Assembly (NCBI RefSeq): GCF_013761245.1
Contig: NZ_JACDUT010000005.1
Location: 216,169-280,168, forward strand
Reading direction: 5' to 3'
Length of the DNA: 64,000 nt
DNA from: Thermaerobacillus caldiproteolyticus
GTDB taxonomy: Bacteria > Bacillota > Bacilli > Bacillales > Anoxybacillaceae
The position numbers and the translations under genes were made by a program. The notes below the pieces were generated by a model. That model was not told where the DNA came from and did not search any database. It saw nothing but the letters and a program-made list of their open reading frames with translations. Position 1 is the first letter of the stretch. Each line of letters starts with the position of its first letter. Below, one piece after another: positions 26,900 through 38,248 of the stretch.

Positions 26900-27620
26900 T
26901 TACCACTCATAATAACCAAGCAAATTCGAGATCTCTTGTCCTGCTCTGCAAACATGTTCAACAAAACGCGGAGTATCATTGGAGAGAATGCGTTGTTTCG
27001 GTCCGACAACGCTTACAGCAGCGACCACCTCACCCGAGTAATCGCGAATGGGAGCTGCGATGCTGATGACTCCTTCGTGTAATTCGTCAATGCAAACAGC
27101 ATACCCTTTTTGGCGGATTTCTTCTAGGTTGTGACGAAATTGGGTAGGGGAGGTGATCGAATTAGGTCCGCAATGCGGGAGGCCCTGCTGGATAATGCCT
27201 TCGGACTGAAAGGCAATGATAACTTTTCCAGAACTTGTACAAGAGCAAGGATTATTTTTTCCAACGTGTGAAAGTAAGCGTACGGGATGTTTGCATTGCA
27301 CTTTATGCAAGTAGATGGTGCTCGTTCCTTCTAAGACGGAAATGTGTGCGGCTTCTCCTAGATGATGGGAGAGCATCTCGGCTAATAATTCCACTTAAAG
27401 TTAAAAGTGAAAGCCCCAGCTGATATTCGCGCGTCTTTTGATTTCTTTCAACACGAATCCTTCTTTTTCTAAAGTTTTCATTAAACGATGAACGGTGCTT
27501 TTATTCAAGCCATCTGAATTTGAAGTTTCTGTAATTCCTAATTCAGGTTTGCTTGTGGAAAGCAGATGAAGAATTCGTAATCCGTTTTTTAGACAGCGCT
27601 GCTTCAGTTTTCATAACGAA
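26900..27620 (-). pseudogene. IclR-family transcriptional regulator, frameshifted
   Basis: The minus strand encodes nearly a whole IclR regulator in two frames. The N-terminal winged helix (about 27600-27420) reads LRILHLLSTSKPELGITE, then NKSTVHRLMKTLEKEGFV. A shift near 27395-27430 breaks the frame. The effector-binding domain continues as a 164-codon frame (26900-27394) with HISVLEGTSTIYLHKV, CSCTSSGKVIIAF and KGYAVCIDELHEGVISIAAP. The target genes are unknown; nearby debris (28023-28450) may have been its regulon. Confidence 0.8.
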
Positions 27621-27679
27621 TTTCGTTAATTTAGGAATAGAGTCTCTATTTATTCATTGGATCGGAAATGGAAACAGAA

Positions 27680-28020
27680 TATAGAACCCGATTGTTTTGG
27701 TTCAAGATCGGTGCACTAATGGAGGCAATTCTTTATGGAGCTCCTTGATGCTTAGCGCATATTCCTGCTTTTTCATTTGCTTTCATTTGTCTTGAAATAT
27801 TTCAGAGGAAGTAATCGTTTTGGAAGTATAGGGAGCCAGTCCTTTGTGAATCACTTTATCAATGACGTCTTTTGGTTGAAAAGCAAGAATGAATTGATTG
27901 CCCAGAACTTGTGCAAAAATCTAGATTATTTTTCCAGCGTAGAAAAGTAGCCTGACAAGGTGCTCACATTCGATTTTATTGAGATAATTTTGTTGTTTGC
28001 ACCGCTCGTTTAATGGCTGA
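27680..28020 (-). pseudogene. Second, more decayed IclR-type relic
   Basis: In mixed frames on the minus strand the stretch translates to HLVRLLFYAGKII, then VLGNQFILAFQPKDVIDKVIHKGL, which parallels HPVRLLSHVGKNNPCSC and KVIIAFQSEGIIQQGL of the regulator at 26900. It is therefore a fragment of a second IclR paralogue, with several stops. No product. Confidence 0.5.
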
Positions 28021-28022
28021 AT

Positions 28023-28460
28023 TTGCCGACTGAAACCGCTGTCGGTCTTGTTTTTTCAATGATTCGCAAAGATGGCATTTTGCTGTTTAATGAGGAAAAT
28101 CAGGTGTTGTTGACGACGATGTCGACATTTCAGCTATTTCTTGACGTTTATCTCGCTTCCACTTACAGTGAATGCGCGGTTATCTTTTGGACGATTGCGA
28201 AGGAATTAGGGATAAGGGAGTCACTGTTATTATCAGGAAAGCAAATAATCACATCGTTTACATCTGCACTTCTGCTTTCAATGTTGTTCGGGTGATGATC
28301 GAAAATACCTACTAGATGATGCTTTGACTTTTTGAACCAAAAGCCGGAGATGAAACAATGAGTGGAAAAGCAATAAATTGTTTCAAACATAATCCGGAGA
28401 ACGTCATTGTTCGCAGTGGATCTCATGTTTTTAAGATTGCCCATCTTTTGGAAGAGGTAT
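28023..28460 (+). pseudogene. Gene debris, possibly membrane permease fragment
   Basis: A 90-codon frame (28023-28295) reads VGLVFSMIRKDGILLF and ECAVIFWTIAKELGIRES, with two hydrophobic segments. It resembles the C-terminus of a FeoB/nucleoside-recognition-type permease, but this is uncertain. Behind it another frame at about 28350-28460 reads SGKAINCFKHNPENVI and then stops. Neither piece has a proper start or ribosome binding site. I treat both as relics. Confidence 0.35.
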
Positions 28461-28498
28461 AAAGCAGCATGGACTTATGTTTGGCATATATTTGATTA

Positions 28499-28536
28499 TA
28501 AAAACTGAGCTGTCTCATAGACAGCTCAAGTTTTCT
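28499..28536. terminator. Terminator of the thioesterase/metE unit
   Basis: The stem AAAACTGAGCTGTCT / AGACAGCTCAAGTTTT encloses a short loop CAT(A). It is A/T-flanked on both sides and lies just after the thioesterase stop on the minus strand. Confidence 0.8.
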
Positions 28537-28539
28537 TCT

Positions 28540-28977
28540 CTATTGTCTTTGCTTTTTGATGGATTCAATGAATGCTTTTTCTGTATCATTGACAACGACT
28601 TTTGGTACAGGGGTTGGTTTTCGATTTTGATCAATCGCAACCATTGTTAGAAAGCATGTTGTTGTTAAGTGATGTTCTCCAGTAAATAAGTCTTCTGTTT
28701 CTACTTTCACAAATACTTCCATAGATGTCCTTCCAGTGGAAAAGACAAATGCTTCTAGTTTCAAAATATCTCCTACTTTTGCCGATGAAATAAAGTCTAC
28801 TTTGTCAATCGATGCGGTAACTACCGCCTTTCGGGCATGGCGCATTGCAGCGATTGCCGCAATCTCATCAATATAAGCCAAAACGGTGCCGCCGAAAATG
28901 GTCCCTAAATGATTCGTGTTGGAAGGAAGGACGAGGCGTGTTTGAACTGTTCTGGACTGTTGAATAGGAACCCCCAT
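28540..28977 (-). CDS. Acyl-CoA thioesterase, hotdog fold (YkhA-like)
   Basis: This 145-residue single hotdog domain has the BFIT/BACH family pattern: LVLPSNTNHLGTIFGGTVLAYIDE (active-site Asn/Asp region), then VDFISSAKVGDILKLEAFV. Such enzymes hydrolyse medium- to long-chain acyl-CoA. ATG 28977 has GGAGGGAAAAAG just upstream. It lies 19 bases after metE on the same strand and may share its transcript. Confidence 0.9.
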   Translation of the reverse strand: MGVPIQQSRTVQTRLVLPSNTNHLGTIFGGTVLAYIDEIAAIAAMRHARKAVVTASIDKVDFISSAKVGDILKLEAFVFSTGRTSMEVFVKVETEDLFTGEHHLTTTCFLTMVAIDQNRKPTPVPKVVVNDTEKAFIESIKKQRQ

Positions 28978-28996
28978 TTCTTTTTCCCTCCATAAT

Positions 28997-31285
28997 TTAT
29001 TGAGAGACCGTTTTGGTTACGAGTTTTTGGCGGTATATCTTTGCTGCTTCGACCATTACTTTTAAAGCAGCTATTGCTTCCTCCGCATTTCGCGTTTTTA
29101 ATCCGCAGTCAGGATTTACCCAGAACTGATGATGGTCTAGTACTTGCAATGCCCGTTCTATATTTTCGCCAACTTCTTCGATTGTTGGAATGCGTGGGCT
29201 GTGGATGTCATAGACACCTAAACCGATTTCTCTTTCATACCGATAAATTTCAAAGGAATGAACGAGTTCTCCGTGGCTTCGTGAAGATTCTATTGAGATG
29301 ACATCCGCGTCAAGAGCGTCAATGGCCTCGATGATATCTTCAAACTGAGAATAGCACATATGTGTATGAATTTGTGTTTCGGGCTGAACGGAACAAGTCG
29401 CTAAGCGAAATGCCTCAACGGCTGCTTCTAAATATCGTGTCCGCTTGGAGCGCTTCAACGGTAACCCTTCGCGTAATGCTGGCTCATCGACTTGAATCAT
29501 GCCGATTCCGTTCTTTTCTAACGCCAGAACTTCTTCGCGAATTGCCAGAGCGAGCTGACGAAGAACATGAAATCGATCTATGTCGTTTCGTACGAACGAC
29601 CAGTTTAAAATCGTCACAGGTCCTGTCAACATTCCTTTGACAGGTTTATGAGTTAATGTTTGCGCATACGCTGTTTCATCTACCGTCATTGGCTTGTTAA
29701 AAGCGACATCTCCGAAAATAATCGGGGGTCTTACACAACGAGAGCCATATGATTGCACCCATCCATTTGTCGTGCAAGCGATCCCGGTTAGCTTTTCGCC
29801 AAAAAATTCAACCATATCCGTTCGTTCAAACTCTCCGTGCACCAACACGTCAATATCTAGTTTCTCTTGAATATGGATCCAATTTTTGATTTCTTTACGG
29901 ATAAATGATTGGTAGTGTTCTTCTGTCCATTCGCCTTTTTTCCATTTCAGACGAGCTTGACGAATTTCTTTCGTTTGTGGAAAACTACCGATTGTGGTTG
30001 TCGGTAGTACGGGCAAATTCCAGCGCTTCTTGTGATCATGTTTCCGTTTGGAATAGTCGATTCGTTTTGTCGGATATGTTTCGATATTCGCCAGCGCTTC
30101 TTGGACGCTTTGTACATTCCGGGATGAGGACATGACAAATGATTGATAATGGCGATCGTAATGTCGAAAATCGTCAATTGTCCGATCTCCTTTTACATAT
30201 TGAGTAAGTTCGTATACCTCATCCAACTTTTCATCAGCAAACGCAAGTGCTTCTTTCAGCAGTGGCGGCAATGATTGTTCATGTTGAACTGTAACAGGAA
30301 CGTGCAATAAGCTGCATGATGGCTGAATGATTAGGCGATCTACATCAATATAATGAGCGAGGTGATCGATGAAGTTTGCTTTTGCTTCAAGCGATGACTT
30401 CCATACATTTCGTCCATCAATGATTCCGGCAGCAAGAACTTTATCATCCGGGAACCCCCATTTTCTCATATGTGATACGTTTATGCCTTCGTCATGAACA
30501 AAATCTAAACCAATTCCGGCCACAGGCAATGATACGATTTCTTTATAATGAGAAATGCTTTCGTAATACGTTTGCAAAATAATGTGAAGAGAAGGAAGTG
30601 CCGCATGAAATGCATCGTATACGTCATGAAAGAAGCGAATGATCGTTTCATCTATATCCTGTACTAAAATCGGTTCGTCAATTTGAACCCATGATACTCC
30701 AGCCTCATACAATTCTTTTAACACTTGAATATAAATAGGAATTAAAGAAGACAGATGGGTTTTGAAATCGTTATGATCGTATTTTTTTGAAAGTAATAAA
30801 AATGTAATTGGACCTAACATAACTGGTTTTGTATCGATATTCAGTTCCTGTTTGGCTTCTTCGTAAAGATGCAACAGTCGGTTTTCTACCAAGATAGGAG
30901 TTGTGTTTTCAAGTTCAGGAACGATGTAATGATAGTTTGTGTTAAACCATTTCGTCATTTCCAATGCGCTTTGGTGTTTAGCTCCTCTGGCCATGGCGAA
31001 ATATGTTTCCAATGAACCGCGGCTCATATGTTGGAATCTCGAAGGAATATATCCGAACATAAATGCCATATCAAGCATATGGTCGTACAATGAAAAATCA
31101 CCAACAGGAATAAGATCAATTCCTTTTTTCATCTGTTTTTGTACATGACGAAGCCGAAGCCGCTTCATCGTGTCATACAATTCGGTTTCAGATATGGCTC
31201 CATTCCAAAATGATTCTAGTGTTTTTTTCCATTCACGGCGTTCACCAATTCGCGGATAACCAAGATTTGAACTAAAAACGGCCAA
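28997..31285 (-). CDS. metE: Cobalamin-independent methionine synthase MetE
   Basis: This 762-residue enzyme transfers the methyl group from 5-methyltetrahydropteroyl-triglutamate to homocysteine. The N-terminal Meth_synt_1 domain starts SSNLGYPRIGERREWKK; the C-terminal catalytic barrel has TTIGSFPQTKEIR, VHGEFERTDMVEFFGE, the zinc ligands His and Cys in HTHMCYSQF, Glu in ISIESSRSHGE and a last Cys in VNPDCGLKTR. TTG 31285, 8 bases behind GGAGGTG, is the most likely start because it gives MAVFSSNLGYP, as in the family; the track start at 31300 overlaps the ribosome binding site. Expression is controlled by the cobalamin riboswitch and terminator in the leader: with B12 present, transcription should stop. 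Confidence 0.95.
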   Translation of the reverse strand: MAVFSSNLGYPRIGERREWKKTLESFWNGAISETELYDTMKRLRLRHVQKQMKKGIDLIPVGDFSLYDHMLDMAFMFGYIPSRFQHMSRGSLETYFAMARGAKHQSALEMTKWFNTNYHYIVPELENTTPILVENRLLHLYEEAKQELNIDTKPVMLGPITFLLLSKKYDHNDFKTHLSSLIPIYIQVLKELYEAGVSWVQIDEPILVQDIDETIIRFFHDVYDAFHAALPSLHIILQTYYESISHYKEIVSLPVAGIGLDFVHDEGINVSHMRKWGFPDDKVLAAGIIDGRNVWKSSLEAKANFIDHLAHYIDVDRLIIQPSCSLLHVPVTVQHEQSLPPLLKEALAFADEKLDEVYELTQYVKGDRTIDDFRHYDRHYQSFVMSSSRNVQSVQEALANIETYPTKRIDYSKRKHDHKKRWNLPVLPTTTIGSFPQTKEIRQARLKWKKGEWTEEHYQSFIRKEIKNWIHIQEKLDIDVLVHGEFERTDMVEFFGEKLTGIACTTNGWVQSYGSRCVRPPIIFGDVAFNKPMTVDETAYAQTLTHKPVKGMLTGPVTILNWSFVRNDIDRFHVLRQLALAIREEVLALEKNGIGMIQVDEPALREGLPLKRSKRTRYLEAAVEAFRLATCSVQPETQIHTHMCYSQFEDIIEAIDALDADVISIESSRSHGELVHSFEIYRYEREIGLGVYDIHSPRIPTIEEVGENIERALQVLDHHQFWVNPDCGLKTRNAEEAIAALKVMVEAAKIYRQKLVTKTVSQ

Positions 31286-31324
31286 TATGAGCACCTCCAA
31301 GTGAATTTATATCTCAACACAAAT

Positions 31325-31360
31325 AAAAAATCCCTCTTTTCCGCAGTAAAGTAAGAGGGG
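31325..31360 (-). terminator. Expression-platform terminator of the metE leader
   Basis: On the minus strand CCCCTCTT (31353-31360) pairs with AAGAGGG (31332-31338), followed by ATTTTTT (complement of 31325-31331). It lies between the riboswitch aptamer and metE, 40 bases before the start codon. Confidence 0.85.
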
Positions 31361-31444
31361 TGAGAGATGACTAACTTGTGTTGAGATATGCAAAGTGCCC
31401 CAACATCATGATCCTCACTCCTCCCTATGACGCGTAGGTCGTAA

Positions 31445-31635
31445 GTGCATACAACAGGCAGGTCTCCTGACTTAGGATCATCGTTGGCTATCTCCTTCCC
31501 ATTTCATACAAGAAACAGTGGATGATGATAGACAACTCCCCATCACAGTGGCGCGACCGTGTTGGATTTTCACCAAACTTCCCTTTTAAGCGACATAGAA
31601 GGGATTCCGACTATGTCACACCTGTTGCGTGAACT
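31445..31635 (-). promoter_or_regulatory. Cobalamin (AdoCbl) riboswitch upstream of metE
   Basis: Read on the minus strand the leader holds the conserved aptamer elements: GGGAAGTTTGGTGAAAATCC, then GCGCCACTGTGATGGGGA, a variable arm, and the B12 box AGTCAGGAGACCTGCCTG (complement of 31457-31474). With the terminator at 31325-31360 this forms an OFF switch, expected for a B12-independent enzyme that is not needed when B12 feeds MetH. Confidence 0.95.
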
Positions 31636-31911
31636 TGAACTATATGAAATTGATTTATGAAATTCAGAATAAATGATTTTTTCTGTTTTTTCAACAAAAA
31701 TTTTGTTTCAGCATTTTTCTTAAGCGGGACATTATTTCTAATCAAGGAATCAGCTCATGTTCTTTTCGGAATTGTAAATTGCTCAAGTACAGTAAATTGA
31801 ATTTATCTTCTACAATCAAATGCATCTATATGCTGAGTCTAATGTTATTTAAGGATATAAAAAACTTTATTCAACAGGGGAGGGAGAGTTGAATGGATAT
31901 AAAATTTTTAA

Positions 31912-31944
31912 TTGACAAGTTTAATGATAATGATTATCATTATT
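31912..31944 (+). promoter_or_regulatory. Fur-controlled sigma-A promoter of the siderophore uptake operon
   Basis: TTGACA (31912-31917), a 17-base spacer and TATCAT (31935-31940). The Fur box GATAATGATTATCATTATT at 31926-31944 differs from the 19-base consensus at only two positions and overlaps the -10, so Fe-Fur would block RNA polymerase. Confidence 0.9.
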
Positions 31945-31986
31945 TATGGTTTTGATAATTAATTTCATTTATAAAGGGGGGATAAT

Positions 31987-32949
31987 TTGAAAAAGAGATT
32001 GTTGCTAGTATGTTCTCTCCTGCTCCTTTTGTTAATGGGAGCATGCGGTAATCAAGGGGGGCAAACTGCGTCTGGACACGAAAAACAGGCGAAGACAGAA
32101 GAAAAAGAAACAAGAACATATAAAATGGTGAATGGAAAAGAAGTTGAAATTCCCAAAAATCCAAAGAGAATTGTAACGGACTTATATTTAGGTGAAATTT
32201 TAGCTCTTGGAAAAAAACCTGTTGGGGCAACTGATTATGAGTTAAAAAACCCATTTCTTACAAAAGATCAGCTTTCTGGAATTAAAGATATTGGGACTCC
32301 TATTTCACTTGAAAAAGTTACAGAACTTAATCCAGATCTCATCATTACTTCAGATTCCGAAATATACGATAAGTTATCAAAAATTGCTCCAACAGTTCTC
32401 ATTCCTTATGGTACATATAACAATGATGTTCGCGAAGATATAAGAGCATTTGGAAATCTTTTGGGCAAGAAAAAGGAAGCAGAGGAATGGATCAAGAGAT
32501 TTGAGAAAAAAGCTGAAAAAGCTCGGGAAAAAATAGCAGGGGTCATTGGTAAAGATGAGACAGTAGGTATTTATGAATTGCATTCAAAAGATTTTTATGT
32601 GTTAGGTGCCAACTGGGGAAGAGGTGGACAAGTTCTCTATAATGCTCTTCAGCTGAATCCACCGAAAAAGGTTAAAGAAATGGTTAAAAAGGGAACACCG
32701 CCTAAGCAGATTTCGTTAGAAGTATTACCTGAATATGCTGCGGATCATATGTTTTTTACGGTATATGATACAGAGGATAGTGTAATCAATGAGATGAAGA
32801 ACAGTCCCATCTTTAAAAATCTCGATGCTGTAAAAAACGGTCATTTCTATGAAATGGATTTAGACAAGATGTATTATTATGATCCTATTGCTATTGAAGG
32901 CCAAATCGATATTATCGTAGATACGCTGTTATCTCATAGCCAGAAATAA
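31987..32949 (+). CDS. Ferric-siderophore ABC transporter binding lipoprotein (copy 1)
   Basis: This 320-residue lipoprotein of the FecB/FhuD type binds an iron-siderophore outside the membrane. The signal peptide ends in the lipobox LMGAC. The mature protein shows VEIPKNPKRIVTD, a DIGTPISLEKVTELNPDLII segment and the long linker helix of the TroA-like fold (about 155-190). TTG 31987 follows GGGGGG by 7 bases. First gene behind the Fur-type promoter. It is a paralogue of the next gene, so two binding proteins probably share the single permease downstream. Confidence 0.92.
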   Translation: MKKRLLLVCSLLLLLLMGACGNQGGQTASGHEKQAKTEEKETRTYKMVNGKEVEIPKNPKRIVTDLYLGEILALGKKPVGATDYELKNPFLTKDQLSGIKDIGTPISLEKVTELNPDLIITSDSEIYDKLSKIAPTVLIPYGTYNNDVREDIRAFGNLLGKKKEAEEWIKRFEKKAEKAREKIAGVIGKDETVGIYELHSKDFYVLGANWGRGGQVLYNALQLNPPKKVKEMVKKGTPPKQISLEVLPEYAADHMFFTVYDTEDSVINEMKNSPIFKNLDAVKNGHFYEMDLDKMYYYDPIAIEGQIDIIVDTLLSHSQK

Positions 32950-33104
32950 TTCGAACTATAGTATTTTCAAAAGTAGACATAATATCCATGGCTGGACAAA
33001 GTTATATAACCAGCTGTGGAGAAAGTAGAAAATGAATGGACTTGTCAAGGAGTTTTTATTTACAATAAATAATATCAATATAATTGTGATAGGAGATGAA
33101 GCAA

Positions 33105-34088
33105 GTGTTCAAAAAGAAAAGATTTTTGTTTGCAGGGGTCATGTTACTTATTTTTCTCATTATGCTTAGCGCATGCGGAAACCAAGAGGGAAACAATGCG
33201 GCTGAAAAGGAAAAACAGACAAAGACAGAAGAAGCAACAACTCAAACATTTAAAATGGCGAATGGAAAGGAAGTAAAGATTCCTACTCATCCGAAACGTG
33301 TCGTTATGCCGTATGAATTTTTAGGGAATGCACTAGCGCTCGGAGTAAAACCGATTGCGGTTACAAATCCGTTGCTGAAAAATCCTTATATTACAGAAGA
33401 TCAAATGAAGGGAATTGAAAATGTCGGAAATCCAATTTCGCTTGAGAAAGTAGCGGAATTAAAGCCTGATTTAATTATTGTCTATTTAGATGATCAATAT
33501 GAACAGCTATCAAAAATTGCGCCAACTGTCGTTATTCCGTTTGGACATTACAAAGGCATTCAGGAAGAAATGCGTGTGTTTGGAGATGTTCTTGGAAAGA
33601 AAGAGAAAGCAGAAAATTGGATCAAACAGTTTGATAAAAAAGCGGCTGCCGCTCGTGAAAAGTTACATGGAGTTATTGGAAAAAATGAAACAGTTGGTAT
33701 TTATGAATTATCAGGAAAAGATTTTGTTGTGTTTGGCTCAAATTTTGGACGAGCAGGACAAATCATCTATAATGCGTTACAATTAACTCCACCGAAAAAG
33801 ACGAACAAAGAAGTTATCGAAGGTCCACAACAATGGAAAACGATTTCTCTAGAAGCATTGCCTTCTTATGAAGCCGATCATATGTTTTGGACAGTATATC
33901 GGACAGAGGGAACGGATCAAATCGAAAAAGAAATGAAAAATAGTGCGATCTGGAAAAATTTAAAAGCTGTCAAAAATAATCACTTATACAAGATGAAACT
34001 TGAAGATGTATGGTTCACCGACGCTATTTCGCTGGAACATCAGCTTGATCTTGTCGTAGACACATTGCTTTCCCATAATAAAAAATAG
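33105..34088 (+). CDS. Ferric-siderophore ABC transporter binding lipoprotein (copy 2)
   Basis: This 327-residue FecB/FhuD-type lipoprotein has the lipobox MLSAC and a close match along its length to the previous protein (KMANGKEVKIPTHPKRVV, VGNPISLEKVAELKPDLII, VGIYELSGKDFVV). GTG 33105 lies 9 bases after AGGAG and is preferred to ATG 33096, which abuts that site. The gap to copy 1 is 155 bases with no strong Fur box. Different ligand ranges for the two copies are likely but not deducible. Confidence 0.9.
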   Translation: MFKKKRFLFAGVMLLIFLIMLSACGNQEGNNAAEKEKQTKTEEATTQTFKMANGKEVKIPTHPKRVVMPYEFLGNALALGVKPIAVTNPLLKNPYITEDQMKGIENVGNPISLEKVAELKPDLIIVYLDDQYEQLSKIAPTVVIPFGHYKGIQEEMRVFGDVLGKKEKAENWIKQFDKKAAAAREKLHGVIGKNETVGIYELSGKDFVVFGSNFGRAGQIIYNALQLTPPKKTNKEVIEGPQQWKTISLEALPSYEADHMFWTVYRTEGTDQIEKEMKNSAIWKNLKAVKNNHLYKMKLEDVWFTDAISLEHQLDLVVDTLLSHNKK

Positions 34089-34116
34089 TACAGTATGACA
34101 TATATGAAACCAACAA

Positions 34117-34229
34117 GCTTTTCTGCTAATCATTCCGAATGAAGCCGGACAAATGAATTTTGTCCGCTATGGTCAGCATGCTTTCATTCGGGTCGGCAAG
34201 AAAAATCTTGCCGACCATAGCAGAAAAGC
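34117..34229 (+). repeat. Nested inverted repeats between binding-protein and permease genes
   Basis: A perfect 12-base outer pair GCTTTTCTGCTA (34117-34128) / TAGCAGAAAAGC (34218-34229) encloses a hairpin CGGACAAA-TGAAT-TTTGTCCG (34146-34166), a near-perfect arm pair GAATGAAGC / GCTTTCATTC, and a perfect 11-base hairpin GGTCGGCAAGA-AAAA-TCTTGCCGACC (34191-34216). GCTATGGTC (34165-34173) can instead pair with GACCATAGC (34213-34221), so two folds exclude each other. This may set the binding-protein to permease ratio, or be a MITE-like insertion. Confidence 0.75.
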
Positions 34230-34278
34230 GTTCTTCTTTTTGCACTTATTATAGATGAAGAGAAAATAGGTGGAAATC

Positions 34279-35300
34279 ATGAAAAACGATACAGTAAATC
34301 AGCATTCGCGGACGTGGGTCGCGATGATGGTGCTCGTCGTTGGAGTTTTGGCTATCGTTTTTGGAATCGCATTATCCATTTCCGTCGGTGCTGCCAATAT
34401 TCATCTTTCGACGGTATGGGAAGCGATTGTTCATTATAATTCGAATCAGACGGAACATGCGATTATTCGAGATTTGCGTCTGCCACGGGCACTTGCGGAT
34501 GTTTTAGTAGGTGCTAGCTTTGCGGTGGCGGGTGCGATCATGCAAGGGATGACGCGAAATCCGCTTGCTGATGCCGGACTTTTAGGTTTAAATGCTGGGT
34601 CCGCATTGATGGTAGCAGTTTGTTTTGCGTTTTTACCAGGATTATCCTATAATTCTTTGATTCTATTTTCCTTCTTAGGAGCAGCTGTTGCGGCAGGACT
34701 TGTATACGGGATTAGTTCGCTTGCCCGGGGTGGCTTAACGCCGGTTCGTCTTGTGTTAGCGGGAGCAGCAGTTAGTGCATTGTTAACGGCGCTGAGCGAA
34801 GGAATTGCGATTCATTTTCAGTTAAGTCAAGAGTTAGCATTTTGGTATGCAGGCGGAGTGGCTGGTGTGAAATGGAGCCAATTGAAAGTGATGACCCCGT
34901 GGCTTGTCATTGCCTTAGTTGGAGCATTGCTTTTATCGCGTTCGATTACGCTCTTAAGCCTAGGAGATGAAGTAGCGACAGGATTGGGACAAAAAACGGT
35001 CTTGGTAAAAATGGTCGGTACAATCATTGTGCTTCTCTTAGCAGGAGTGTCTGTATCTGCGGTCGGACCGATTGGTTTTGTCGGACTTGTCGTTCCGCAC
35101 TTTGCACGATTTTTCGTTGGCGTGGATTATCGCTGGATTATTCCTTGTTCGGCCGTAATCGGAGGAGGATTCATGATTATTGCTGATATTGGTGCAAGAA
35201 TGATCAATCCTCCTTATGAAACACCAATTGGTGTGTTATTTGCGCTTATTGGTGTTCCGTTCTTCCTCTACGTGTCCCGAAAAGGAAGGAGGGAAATTTC

Positions 35301-35304
<4 letters not shown>
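34279..35304 (+). CDS. FecCD-type siderophore permease (first subunit)
   Basis: This 341-residue inner-membrane permease has about nine to ten helices. Family motifs are LRLPRALADVLVGASFAVAG, QGMTRNPLADAGLLG and the coupling segment GPIGFVGLVVPHFAR. ATG 34279 follows AGGTGGA by 5 bases. It overlaps the second permease gene by 4 bases (ATGA) and forms a heterodimeric channel with it. Confidence 0.93.
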
Positions 35305-37351
<2,047 letters not shown>

Positions 37352-37364
37352 CCTTAGTCTTGGT

Positions 37365-37414
37365 CTACGTCCTGCACATGTCAAAATGGGTGTTTTCTCG
37401 CTGATTAAGATAAA
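37365..37414. repeat. Short interspersed repeat, copy 1
   Basis: The 37 bases from 37365 match those from 38780 at 29 positions, all eight differences being transitions; CTGCACATG and CAAAATG are identical. Each copy lies shortly before an ABC-ATPase gene. Function unknown. Confidence 0.5.
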
Positions 37415-37434
37415 ACCGAAAGGAAGTGGATCGC

Positions 37435-38238
37435 TTGATTGTAACCGAAAATTTAGACATTGCGTACGATCAAACATTAATTGTCAAACAATTGAATGTG
37501 GAAATCCCACCCCATAAAATCACAGCGTTAGTCGGGGCGAATGGTTCAGGGAAGTCGACGATTTTGAAAACGATGGCGCGCTTGATGAAGCCAAAAAGCG
37601 GGCATGTCTTGCTTGATGGTAAAGCGATTCATCGATTAAAAACGAAAGAAGTGGCCAAGCAATTGGCGATTTTACCACAAAACCCGACAGCTCCGGAAGG
37701 GATGACGGTCATCGATTTAGTGACATATGGCCGCTTCCCGCACCAGCGCGGCTTCGGTTCGTTAACGCAAAAAGATAAAGAAGTGATCCTCTGGGCCATC
37801 GAAGCGACGGGGATGGAAGAATTCGCTTATCGTCCTGTCGATCAACTATCGGGCGGGCAACGGCAGCGAGCTTGGATTGCGATGGCGCTTGCTCAAGAAA
37901 CACCCATTTTGTTTTTAGACGAGCCGACGACGTTTCTTGATATGGCTCATCAGTTAGAAGTCCTTAATCTTTTAGAGGAGCTTCATGAAAAAGAGCAGAG
38001 AACGATTGTTATGGTTGTCCACGATTTAAACCATGCAAGCCGTTACGCTCACCATATGATTGCAATTAAAAAAGGAACGGTGGTCAAAGCAGGCACTCCG
38101 ATGGAAGTCATGCAACCAGATATTATCGAGGAAGTATTTGGGATTCAGTGTGATATCATCCAAGACCCGCGTACAGGCTTGCCGTTATGCTTACCGTATG
38201 CGATTAGCCGTTCCCAAAAAGAGCCGGTAATAGTATAG
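37435..38238 (+). CDS. Siderophore ABC transporter ATPase (FecE/FhuC type)
   Basis: This 267-residue ATPase energises the FecCD permeases. Walker A is GANGSGKST, the signature LSGGQRQR, Walker B ILFLDEP and the switch His VVHDLNHA. TTG 37435 is preferred to GTG 37426 because AAAGGAAG sits 8-9 bases before it and only 1 base before the GTG. Last gene of the Fur operon, followed by a strong terminator. Operon order: binding protein, binding protein, permease, permease, reductase, ATPase. Confidence 0.93.
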   Translation: MIVTENLDIAYDQTLIVKQLNVEIPPHKITALVGANGSGKSTILKTMARLMKPKSGHVLLDGKAIHRLKTKEVAKQLAILPQNPTAPEGMTVIDLVTYGRFPHQRGFGSLTQKDKEVILWAIEATGMEEFAYRPVDQLSGGQRQRAWIAMALAQETPILFLDEPTTFLDMAHQLEVLNLLEELHEKEQRTIVMVVHDLNHASRYAHHMIAIKKGTVVKAGTPMEVMQPDIIEEVFGIQCDIIQDPRTGLPLCLPYAISRSQKEPVIV

Positions 38239-38248
38239 GTTAAGAGAT

